Source of the DNA: Candidatus Methanovirga basalitermitum
GTDB lineage: Archaea; Methanobacteriota; Methanobacteria; Methanobacteriales; Methanobacteriaceae
NCBI GenBank assembly: GCA_031284445.1
Contig: JAISZW010000259.1
Coordinates: forward strand, 1 to 12,341
Direction of reading: 5' to 3'
DNA length: 12,341 bases
A model generated the notes under the pieces. It made no database searches and had not been told where the DNA came from. It worked only from the letters and a program-made list of their open reading frames with translations. The position numbers and the translations under genes were made by a program. Position 1 is the first letter of the stretch. Every line of letters starts with the position of its first letter. Of this stretch, positions 5,855-12,341 are shown in pieces.

Positions 5855-8278
5855 ATGAAGGATAGGAATAAAATTGGATTGGAATTTCTTAAAGAAAACT
5901 TCAATAAAAATGAAGAGGAGATCATAAGTATAATAAAAAATGGCTTAGATTTTGATGATGATGATGATGAAATGGATGATTTAATTGATGACTTTACAAA
6001 ACATACTATCTATAGTGAACTTAATACATTAAAAAGACATTTTAACAACCAAACAATAAATAGCTATATCACTTACCTAAATAAGATTATAAAAGCTTAT
6101 GAAAAAAATTTTAAAGATGGAAAACTTGAAGAATATATTTATAGTGAGAAAAATAGTGAAATAGATCTTAAATCAGTAGATAAAATTCTCAAAAGATTTG
6201 ATAAAGATTTGGAAATCGCCTCCCATCAACATGAGCAAAGGATTAAAAATCATGAGAATTTAATGGATGATTTAAATGATTCAGATGAAATAAAAACCGT
6301 ATATATTGCAAGCGAAAATTTAAAGAATGTAAACTATGTGAGACTACTATACAATTATATTTTAGAAGATTTAAAAAATTTATCCTCTAAAAACCTTAAA
6401 CACTTAGGCATGCTCATTTCTGGCATTGAATTGATCTTATCTGATTTAGAATTTGTTTATGATGATTTCAAAGATGTTGTTGAATATGGTAGAATTGACT
6501 ATTATGATTATTATTTCGAGATCCTTGAACTTTATGTTTCTTTAAGCTCTTCTTTTATTGAGTATAATAATAAACTGGATATTATAAATGACAAGTTAGA
6601 TAAAAAGGATAAATTATTAAAAGCAGTAAATAAAAAGAAAATTGATGAATTTAATAATGAAATAGTTAATGATTTCTTAAAAATTAATGGAGCTTTATTT
6701 AAAGATATTAAAAGAAGTATAGATGATTATAAAAGAAAAAGAGATAATAAACTAAAAAAAATTCAAAAGGATACCATTACATTAAATATTATAAATGGAA
6801 TCGATAGTTTTGAGGAATTTAGGGAAGATTTTAAAGAAAAAAAGATAGGGTTTTTAACACTTAAGAACTTATTCAATGAATTACCTTTATTATATAATAT
6901 GATTTTAAAAGCTACTGGAAACAATCATGCAATGAAAAAGTCACTTGAAAGGTTTAATAAACTAATAAAAGTAATGAATGATATTTTTGAAGAATTTACA
7001 GTAGAAACAGAAGATGCAATGAAAAAAATTAATCCTAATGATAATTTAGAAGATTTAGATTGGCATAACTTAGAAATAGATGACTTAAAACTTGATGATT
7101 CTTCAAATGATTCATTACCAGAAGATTTAGATAATGTGGCTTCAGATTCGGATGATTTAAAGATTGAAAATCTCTTAAATAATTTATTAGCAGAAGATTT
7201 GGATTTAGATGATATAATTGCAAATAATTTAGGTGGTAATTATAATGCTAATGATGGTAATATTGATATTGGTAATTTTTTATCCTACGATTTTGATTAT
7301 GTCGAGAACCTTGAAGATATGGTATCTTTTTTGAAACAGTTTAATAATGAAAATTCTGAGGCTCCTGAAAAACCTGATTTTAATAAATTTAAGAAACAAC
7401 TAAAAAAGGTATCTGATAGCTATGAAAAAAATAGGACAAAATTTTTAAAATTAAAAAACATGGTTGATGAACGATTGCTTTTAGAGAGAAAAACTAACAA
7501 AAAGATTGAAACAAAGACAATTCCGATAATAGAAGAATTTTTAGACGATTTAGAAGAATTAATTGATTCGTACAATGTTTTTTTGGTCTTTAAAGATTAC
7601 ACACCTGTAGATTTAGTTAAAGAAGTTAAAAGAGTACTATTTAACTTGAATAGGATTTATAAAGAATATATATCATTCTTTGAAAAGTTAAATCAAGAAT
7701 ATTATGGTTATTATGATGAAGTGGCTAAATTTTTCATGAACATTCATGATACACTTGAAAAATTTGATTTTTACATGAGAGAAACTTTACCTGATGATCT
7801 TAAAAGTAGACATTTAACTGATAATGAGTTAAAAGAATATTTTGACAACAATGCTGAAAATAATGATAATGAAGAAAAGGAACTTATAAGACAGATTGCA
7901 ATACTTCTTAAAGGATTTAGAGAAGGAATAAAAAGATATTATTATGATGAAAAGAGAAATAGGTCATTTAAAAAGCAGGCTCTGGATAATCTTAAGGCTA
8001 CAGCTAAAGTTAGATCTGTTGATTTTGAATCTGTGGGAGATTCAGCAAGAGATAATATTGAAATTTCTGGTAATTTAGAAGGAATAATCATGCCTTTATT
8101 AAGTTTAGCTGAAGCAATGAGTTTAAAGTACAAAAAATCAACTAAAGAAGGTAAAATGTTAAATGAGTTTATAGCTATATCAACAAAGCTTGTAGATATT
8201 TTAGAAGATGTCAAAATAGAAGGCAATGATTTTTTATCTGAACTTAAAAAATTTGAACATATAAATTTAGGCTATTGA
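5855..8278 (+). CDS. Unrecognised 807-residue acidic, helix-rich protein
   Basis: I do not recognise a family. The protein has no signal peptide or membrane segment and should be cytoplasmic. An Asp-rich patch lies at 32-46. Long charged, probably helical or coiled-coil stretches cover about 50-390 and 505-700. Between them a low-complexity acidic linker (about 392-490) is built of loosely repeated D-L-x-x-x-L units. The C-terminal 100 residues (705-807) are the most ordered-looking, with KATAKVRSVDFESVGDSARD and the hydrophobic IIMPLLSLAEAMSLKYK. The whole chain contains no cysteine and a single tryptophan (W403). An AAAGGA lies about ten bases before the ATG, and an A+T-rich TTTATAAAT (5826-5834) is a possible but rather close TATA box. 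The next gene starts 9 bp after its stop, so the two are almost surely co-transcribed, which may link it to NAD(P) metabolism. The frame is intact, unlike everything just upstream. Confidence 0.85.
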   Translation: MKDRNKIGLEFLKENFNKNEEEIISIIKNGLDFDDDDDEMDDLIDDFTKHTIYSELNTLKRHFNNQTINSYITYLNKIIKAYEKNFKDGKLEEYIYSEKNSEIDLKSVDKILKRFDKDLEIASHQHEQRIKNHENLMDDLNDSDEIKTVYIASENLKNVNYVRLLYNYILEDLKNLSSKNLKHLGMLISGIELILSDLEFVYDDFKDVVEYGRIDYYDYYFEILELYVSLSSSFIEYNNKLDIINDKLDKKDKLLKAVNKKKIDEFNNEIVNDFLKINGALFKDIKRSIDDYKRKRDNKLKKIQKDTITLNIINGIDSFEEFREDFKEKKIGFLTLKNLFNELPLLYNMILKATGNNHAMKKSLERFNKLIKVMNDIFEEFTVETEDAMKKINPNDNLEDLDWHNLEIDDLKLDDSSNDSLPEDLDNVASDSDDLKIENLLNNLLAEDLDLDDIIANNLGGNYNANDGNIDIGNFLSYDFDYVENLEDMVSFLKQFNNENSEAPEKPDFNKFKKQLKKVSDSYEKNRTKFLKLKNMVDERLLLERKTNKKIETKTIPIIEEFLDDLEELIDSYNVFLVFKDYTPVDLVKEVKRVLFNLNRIYKEYISFFEKLNQEYYGYYDEVAKFFMNIHDTLEKFDFYMRETLPDDLKSRHLTDNELKEYFDNNAENNDNEEKELIRQIAILLKGFREGIKRYYYDEKRNRSFKKQALDNLKATAKVRSVDFESVGDSARDNIEISGNLEGIIMPLLSLAEAMSLKYKKSTKEGKMLNEFIAISTKLVDILEDVKIEGNDFLSELKKFEHINLGY

Positions 8279-8287
8279 GATGATTTA

Positions 8288-10138
8288 ATGATTGATACTG
8301 AGATAGAAAAATGTAGGGAAATTTCCTATAAAATAATGGAACAAGTGGAGATAGCTATTAAAGCCCATCAAAATGAGAATGAGGCAGGAGAATTCATAAA
8401 AATCGGGGCTGATGGAACAGATACTAAAAAAATCGATGAATATGCTGAAAAAGAGGTTGTTGATGTACTTAAATCTTGTGATTTCTTAAGCTATTTGATT
8501 AGTGAAGAAATTGGAGAGATGAAGTTAGGTAAAAATAGTTTAAAATCAGTTAATATAATTGAAGATCTAAAAAATAGTGATGATTTACAAAAAGCAAAAT
8601 TTGTATTTGTTATTGATCCATTGGATGGGACTGCGAATGCTCTTAAAAGAATTCCAGCATATGGGATCTCAATTGCTATAGCTAAAATTAAGGAAAGAAA
8701 GTTGCCACGATTAGAAGATATTCAAATGGGTTTTATTAAAGATTTTTATTCAGGAGATCTTTATGAAGCAGTTAAAAATAAGGGAGCTAAAATTAATTTC
8801 AAAAAACCTAGTTATGGGATAATAACCACAGTTGAAAAGGCAACACTTGGAGGATATATAAATTTAGAAGAGGATGTATTTAATTTACTTAAAGGAATTC
8901 GTAGAATGCGGCTTATTGGTTCAGTAGCTATTGAGTTTGCATACCTTTCACAAGGAAAATATGATATATTCATGGATCTTAGAGGAAGTAGAATCCTAGA
9001 TATTGCAGCAGCAAAACTCATTGTTGAAGAATCTGGGGCTATAATTACAGATAAAGAAGGAAGAAATTTAAGAAATGATTTGAACATTTATGAAAAAGTT
9101 GTTATTGTAGGATCCACCAACAAAAGTTTACATAGAAAAGTTATTAAAGAATTGAATAGATCAAACAAGAATTTTATTAGCTTACATTGTCAAGACATTA
9201 GTATAGGCATAGTCAGTAGATTAGATAGTGTTGATTCAATATTATTTAGTGCAAAAGTCATTGATGACCTTATTAAAAGAGGTATTAAAATTAAAGTTGA
9301 AAAAGCATTATCTGATCTATTAAATGATCTTAATAAGACATATATTGAGGATATGATTGAAGATATTCATGGTAGAAATGAACCCTTATACAATCAATTA
9401 AAGGATTTAGAACTCAAAAATGATTATTCAAAATATTCTTTAAAACTTTCTAAATTTGATACAGATATTTTGTTCACTTTAGGTGGTGATGGAACAATAT
9501 TAAACACAATAAGACAATTAAGTTCTGCCATCCCGATATTTGCAGTTAACATGGGAACAGTAGGATTTTTAACCGAGATAGAAATAGAGGATTATGATGA
9601 AAATTTAGAAAAACTATTAAAAGGTGAGTACTACAGGGAAAAGCGAAGTCAAGTTAAAGTTTCTCGTGGTAGAAGACTATTTTCTGCTTTAAATGAAATT
9701 GTGATAATGACTGAAAAGCCTGCTAAAATGTTACACTTTGAAGTAAAAGTAGATGGAGATATTATAGAACGATTTAGAGCGGATGGGTTAATTTTAGCAA
9801 CACCAAGTGGTTCAACAGCATATTCCATGTCAGCAGGAGGTCCTATTGTAGATCCTAAAGTTAGTGCATTTTTAATAATTCCAATATGTCCTTATAAATT
9901 AGGCATACGCCCATTTGTAGTCTCTGATAAAAGTGATATAAGGATTAAATTGCTAAAAAAATATAAAAAGGCTGTTTTAGTTATTGATGGTCAAACTAAT
10001 CTTGAAATTGATGATTCTAATGAGATTCAATTCACTAAATCGCAAAGAGATGTTTATTTTATTAGAACAGATAGGAAAGAACTTTATCAAAAAGTTAAAG
10101 AGAAATTAACTGAAGATTATAATTATAACCTCCAATAA
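8288..10138 (+). CDS. nadK: Bifunctional NADP phosphatase / NAD kinase
   Basis: A 616-residue fusion of two opposing activities, as in Methanocaldococcus jannaschii MJ0917. The N-terminal half (about 1-290) is an inositol-monophosphatase/fructose-bisphosphatase-type phosphatase that takes the 2'-phosphate off NADP. Visible motifs are DGTDTKKIDEYAE (42-54), the acidic SEE (72-74), the metal site DPLDGTAN (110-117) and LDIAAAK (237-243) with D238. The C-terminal half (about 300-616) is an NAD kinase: GGDG (399-402), NMGTVGFL (421-428), the NAD-binding NE pair (469-470), ADGLILATPSGSTAYSMSAG (498-517) with GP (518-519), and DGQ (568-570). All core residues of both domains are present, so the protein can both make and break NADP. 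GAGATGAT, close to the methanogen Shine-Dalgarno GAGGTGAT, overlaps the upstream stop and sets the ATG. Its own stop faces the minus-strand aminotransferase stop 15 bp away. Confidence 0.95.
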   Translation: MIDTEIEKCREISYKIMEQVEIAIKAHQNENEAGEFIKIGADGTDTKKIDEYAEKEVVDVLKSCDFLSYLISEEIGEMKLGKNSLKSVNIIEDLKNSDDLQKAKFVFVIDPLDGTANALKRIPAYGISIAIAKIKERKLPRLEDIQMGFIKDFYSGDLYEAVKNKGAKINFKKPSYGIITTVEKATLGGYINLEEDVFNLLKGIRRMRLIGSVAIEFAYLSQGKYDIFMDLRGSRILDIAAAKLIVEESGAIITDKEGRNLRNDLNIYEKVVIVGSTNKSLHRKVIKELNRSNKNFISLHCQDISIGIVSRLDSVDSILFSAKVIDDLIKRGIKIKVEKALSDLLNDLNKTYIEDMIEDIHGRNEPLYNQLKDLELKNDYSKYSLKLSKFDTDILFTLGGDGTILNTIRQLSSAIPIFAVNMGTVGFLTEIEIEDYDENLEKLLKGEYYREKRSQVKVSRGRRLFSALNEIVIMTEKPAKMLHFEVKVDGDIIERFRADGLILATPSGSTAYSMSAGGPIVDPKVSAFLIIPICPYKLGIRPFVVSDKSDIRIKLLKKYKKAVLVIDGQTNLEIDDSNEIQFTKSQRDVYFIRTDRKELYQKVKEKLTEDYNYNLQ

Positions 10139-10153
10139 ATATCTGCAAAGAAA

Positions 10154-11332
10154 TTATAAAAGATTAACACTTATTTTAATCCGTTTTAAAGCTTCTTCTA
10201 AAAGAGGTCGTGGGAGAGCTATGTTCATTCTCATGAATCCTTCCCCATCATCTCCAAATATTGTTCCATCTTCAAGTCCTACTTTAGCATCATTTATCAT
10301 AAAGTCTTTCAAATCAGCTTGATTTAAGTTTAATTTTCTACAATCTAACCATATTAAATAGGTTCCTTCAGCTCTGATCGGTTCGATTCCTTTAATATCT
10401 TTAAAATAGTTTATCATGAAATCCAAATTCTCTTCTAAATATTCTAAAAGATAGTTCAACCAAGGATCTCCATCTTTAAATCCAGCTTCAAAAGATTCTA
10501 ATGCAAATATATTAGGTTGAGATACGATACCTGCCATAGTATGTTTAAATTTCTCTCGAATTTTTTTGTTAGGAATTATCATGGAGGAAACATTTAAACC
10601 AGCTAAGTTAAATGTTTTACTTGGTGATATACAGGTAATGGAATTATCCTCAAATTCCTTTGAAAGAGATGCAAATGGATGATGTTTATAACCTTTATAA
10701 ATAATTTCTGAATGTATTTCATCGCTAATAACGAATAAATTATTCTCAATAGCTATTTTACCAAGTTCAAGAAGTTCTTCTCTCTTCCAAACACGTCCAA
10801 TAGGGTTATGTGGACTACAAAGTAAAATAGCTTTAGAATTATATCTTTCATTTTCTTCAGTTAATTGAGATAAATTCTTAAAATCCATTTCATACTTCCC
10901 ATTATCCAATTTAAGTGGATTATTAACTATTTTACAATTACTGTTTATAATAGATGGGAAAAAAAGATGATAAACTGGTTGTTGGATGATTATTCCATCT
11001 CCTGGACTTGTAACTGTTCTAATAGCTATGTTAACACCAGAAATAACTCCTGGTGTAAAGACTATCCATTCTTTTTCTATTTTCCATTGAAATTTATTTA
11101 AAACTCTACTAATTATTACATCCATTAAAGAGTTTTTTATTCTACTGTAACCATAGAAAGGATAATCAGCCCGATTTTTTATAGCTTTTCTTATAGGTTC
11201 TGCAACTGGAAAGTCCATATCTGCTATCCACATAGGAATTAAGTCATCTCTACCAAAAATGTCTTTCATACAATCCCATTTTGTTGAGTATGTATTTTTT
11301 CTACTATGTACTTTATCAAAATCACATTTCAA
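10154..11332 (-). CDS. PLP-dependent aminotransferase / C-S beta-lyase, PatB/MalY type
   Basis: A 392-residue fold-type I PLP enzyme. Its N-terminus (FDKVHSRKNTYSTKWD, 5-20) and PMWIADMDFPVA (33-44) are the hallmarks of the PatB/MalY group, whose members cleave cystathionine or cysteine-type C-S bonds and may also transaminate. PLP-site residues are visible: N176 (SPHNPIGR), D204 (SDEIHSE), the Schiff-base lysine K239 (SPSKTFNLAGLN) and the carboxylate-binding R368 (FMRMNIA). A role in methionine/cysteine metabolism is likely, but substrate cannot be read from sequence. The start codon is TTG. It is the first possible start after an in-frame TGA three codons upstream, gives the usual family N-terminus, and has AAAGGAATGAT just before it. 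The first in-frame ATG is residue 22 and would remove conserved sequence. It converges tail-to-tail with the NAD kinase gene, leaving no room for separate terminators. Confidence 0.92.
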   Translation of the reverse strand: MKCDFDKVHSRKNTYSTKWDCMKDIFGRDDLIPMWIADMDFPVAEPIRKAIKNRADYPFYGYSRIKNSLMDVIISRVLNKFQWKIEKEWIVFTPGVISGVNIAIRTVTSPGDGIIIQQPVYHLFFPSIINSNCKIVNNPLKLDNGKYEMDFKNLSQLTEENERYNSKAILLCSPHNPIGRVWKREELLELGKIAIENNLFVISDEIHSEIIYKGYKHHPFASLSKEFEDNSITCISPSKTFNLAGLNVSSMIIPNKKIREKFKHTMAGIVSQPNIFALESFEAGFKDGDPWLNYLLEYLEENLDFMINYFKDIKGIEPIRAEGTYLIWLDCRKLNLNQADLKDFMINDAKVGLEDGTIFGDDGEGFMRMNIALPRPLLEEALKRIKISVNLL

Positions 11333-11337
11333 TTTTA

Positions 11338-11348
11338 ATCATTCCTTT
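11338..11348 (-). promoter_or_regulatory. Shine-Dalgarno site supporting the TTG start of the PatB-type gene
   Basis: On the minus strand AAAGGAATGAT ends five bases before TTG (11332-11330). It is close to the methanogen anti-16S complement AGGAGGTGAT and supports TTG as the real start. The ATG inside AATGAT is in another frame and soon meets TGA. Confidence 0.6.
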
Positions 11349-11385
11349 AGATTTAATTTAATATATTTCCATTTTTTTTAGCTTT

Positions 11386-11419
11386 GATTATATTAATCTA
11401 ATTTAAATTAATATAAATC
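11386..11419 (-). promoter_or_regulatory. Imperfect inverted repeat with a TATA-like box upstream of the PatB-type gene
   Basis: GATTATATTAA (11386-11396) pairs with TTAATATAAATC (11408-11419) with one bulged base. On the minus strand the outer arm contains TTTATATTA (11417-11409), similar to methanogen TATA boxes, about 80 bases before the TTG start. This would place a transcript start roughly 50 bases upstream of the gene, leaving room for the Shine-Dalgarno site. An operator function is only a possibility, since A+T-rich DNA throws up such repeats by chance. Confidence 0.3.
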
Positions 11420-11429
11420 ATATTAATAA

Positions 11430-11553
11430 GAATGGACAACAATTCTAAAATCATCATTTTATTCATATTTATGCATTGCTACGTAATATTTTGGATAACT
11501 TTTTATACCTCTTTAAAGACAGAAAATAATAATAATAATTGTTGTCCAATTTC
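11430..11553 (+). mobile_element. MITE-like element, copy A
   Basis: A 124-bp non-coding element bounded by inverted repeats. The perfect core is TGGACAACAATT at 11433-11444, matched inverted at 11537-11548, and the ends extend loosely to GAA.TGGAC on the left and GAAATTGGAC (inverted) on the right. A short direct repeat, TAATAA, flanks it (11424-11429 and 11554-11559), which may be a target-site duplication. Its left end and interior match copy B read on the other strand: CAACAATTCTAAAATC (11437-11452) is identical over 16 bp, followed by shared TCATTTTA, CATAT, TGCTA and ACTTTT blocks in the same order. There is no open frame inside, so it would need a transposase supplied elsewhere. Confidence 0.7.
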
Positions 11554-11568
11554 TAATAAGGAAATTTA

Positions 11569-11640
11569 GGGAAATCTATAATTTCACTAATAACATTTTA
11601 TTAGTATGAGTGATGATATTGTTTAGTACGATAAAAACAA
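11569..11640 (+). repeat. Dispersed repeat copy 2
   Basis: Read on the plus strand this resembles 5207-5117 on the minus strand. The shared order is GGGA..TCTA, ACTAATAACATTTTATTAGT, ATGA and GTTTAGTACGATAA. The part 11586-11605 is itself a 7-bp stem with a 6-base loop. A reading MSDDIV, TAG (11624-11626), YDKNKT begins at 11606. Correcting one extra base, copy 1 reads MNVDTV, TAG, YDNHK, so the stop is shared. Downstream of about 11640 the two copies no longer look alike. Confidence 0.55.
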
Positions 11641-11862
11641 AACTATCAAATATAAATTATCTAAGATTATTTATTTCAGTTTTCTCTATTTTGAAAATGA
11701 GATATGCTATTTGAAAAACATCATAAGTCCTTTAAAAGATAATTCATAGACTTATTAAATTCTTACAGTTTAGTATTGATAATTTTTATACCTAAAATAC
11801 AGAATCAATCAGAGCAATACAATAGTGAGACTAAAAAACGGAAGTTGAAAGTAAATTTAAGA

Positions 11863-11920
11863 CAATTACCAAAAATCGAAGATTTTTGTAATTATGAAAA
11901 TCGAAGATTTTCAGTAATTG
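11863..11920. repeat. Double hairpin with nested flanking inverted repeats
   Basis: Hairpin 1 pairs AATTAC and AAAAATC (11864-11877, one bulged C) with GATTTTT and GTAATT (11881-11893) around GAA: 13 pairs. Hairpin 2 pairs GAAAATC (11896-11902) with GATTTTC (11906-11912), again around GAA, and its AATTA/TAATT flanks extend it. CAATTAC (11863-11869) and GTAATTG (11914-11920) also pair across both. The shared core AAAATC-GAA-GATTTT recurs in variant form at 12327-12341, so it belongs to a palindromic repeat family. Confidence 0.75.
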
Positions 11921-12046
11921 AAGGGTTATTAGAGTATTTAGTTTTATTCATGTGAAATGAAGTAATATAAGAAAACTCCAGAAAACTTTAAACCCCCAAA
12001 AATAGACAAGATTTAAATACTTCATATAATAATATAGATATTTGCA

Positions 12047-12182
12047 GAAAGTGGGCAACAAATATTTTTTAGTCTCTAAAATGACTGTAAAAGTTGTTTA
12101 ACATATAATATAATTTAGCACTATGTATATATGGCTAAAATGATAGTTTTTTGCCGATTTTAGAATTGTTGCCCCATGTTTC
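12047..12182 (-). mobile_element. MITE-like element, copy B, opposite orientation to copy A
   Basis: A 136-bp element with inverted ends: GGGCAACAA (12053-12061) against TTGTTGCCC (12166-12174). The outer sequences GAAAGTGGGC on the left and GAAACATGGGGC (inverted) on the right resemble the GAA..TGGAC ends of copy A. Read on the minus strand, 12171-12156 is identical over 16 bp to 11437-11452 of copy A, and the interior continues with the same motif order. No coding capacity and no clear target duplication were seen. Confidence 0.65.
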
Positions 12183-12247
12183 TATTATTAATATTAAAAC
12201 TTTAGATATATTTACATATTTTGAATATGAAAGGAATGATTTTATAC

Positions 12248-12270
12248 TCAAACTTTTATAAAAAGTTTGA
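12248..12270. repeat. Perfect 10-bp hairpin
   Basis: TCAAACTTTT (12248-12257) pairs perfectly with AAAAGTTTGA (12261-12270) around the loop ATA. It lies in the gene-free end of the window. It could act as a terminator-like RNA hairpin or a protein-binding palindrome; no T-tract follows directly. Confidence 0.7.
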
Positions 12271-12305
12271 TCAAAATATTTTAGGATAGCTACTTTTTGA
12301 ATCAA

Positions 12306-12341
12306 AACTTAACTTGCTTAAGTTAGAAAATCTTTGATTTT
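12306..12341. repeat. Two adjacent hairpins at the window end
   Basis: AACTTAA (12306-12312) pairs with TTAAGTT (12318-12324) around CTTGC. Immediately after, AAAATC (12327-12332) pairs with GATTTT (12336-12341) around TTT, a variant of the core repeated at 11871-11912. The structure may continue past the window edge. Confidence 0.65.

Larger units (their letters stand above)
11554..12046. other. Gene-free stretch between the two MITE-like copies
   Basis: No convincing gene is present. The plus-strand frame from 11743 to 11955 is open for 71 codons but has no ATG and no recognisable motif, and it runs through the hairpins at 11863-11920. The stretch otherwise contains dispersed repeat copy 2 at its left edge. 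Confidence 0.6.

Noticed and set aside
7035..8226. Minus-strand open frames within the 807-codon gene
   Set aside because: Antisense shadows of an intact long frame; their leucine/serine-rich content is what reversing Asp/Lys-rich codons gives.
8812..9087. Minus-strand open frame inside the NADP phosphatase domain
   Set aside because: It lies opposite conserved phosphatase motifs and has no features of its own.
11624..11626. The shared in-frame TAG in the dispersed repeat as a recoded (pyrrolysine) codon
   Set aside because: Both copies are decayed, downstream frames are also broken, and pyrrolysine use is not expected in this type of methanogen. Kept only as an observation about the repeat.
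11743..11955. A 71-codon open frame on the plus strand
   Set aside because: It has no ATG start, no ribosome binding site and no recognisable motif, and it runs through palindromic repeats. More likely chance than a gene.

Overview
The window is very A+T-rich and reads as archaeal, most likely a Methanobacteriales methanogen of the Methanobrevibacter kind. The evidence is the archaeal-type coenzyme A gene (4-phosphopantoate--beta-alanine ligase), the NADP phosphatase/NAD kinase fusion known from methanogens, an archaeal-style TruA, purine-rich ribosome binding sites, and a T-tract rather than a GC-rich hairpin after the operon. The genus is inferred; no rRNA or other marker is present.

Layout. 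(1) Positions 1-152 hold the frameshifted C-terminal tail of a TnpB protein and the hairpin-rich right end of an IS200/IS605-type element. (2) Positions 317-4268 carry four same-strand housekeeping genes, closely spaced and probably co-transcribed: a polytopic membrane protein of the LPG-synthase-TM/UPF0104 flippase-like family, hisD, the phosphopantothenate-forming ligase and truA. A 20-T run follows. (3) Positions 4269-5854 contain no intact gene but are a graveyard: a decayed minus-strand protein remnant (transposase-like), a repeat segment, an antitoxin/PIN-toxin pair broken by frameshifts, and the broken start of what looks like a type III restriction-modification methyltransferase. (4) Positions 5855-10138 carry a two-gene unit: an unrecognised 807-residue acidic, helix-rich, cysteine-free protein, then 9 bp later the bifunctional NADP phosphatase/NAD kinase. 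(5) A PatB/MalY-type aminotransferase/C-S lyase runs on the minus strand (10154-11332), with its stop 15 bp from the NAD kinase stop. (6) Positions 11333-12341 have no supportable gene. They hold two related MITE-like elements in opposite orientation, a second copy of the repeat from region 3, and several strong A+T hairpins.

How the genes fit together. hisD (histidine), the CoA ligase, truA (tRNA modification) and NADP phosphatase/NAD kinase (NAD/NADP balance) are core metabolism and share no obvious pathway. The main points for follow-up are the unknown 807-residue protein coupled to the NADP-balancing enzyme, the MITE pair, the dispersed repeat shared between the two gene-poor regions, and the dead toxin-antitoxin and restriction-modification genes.
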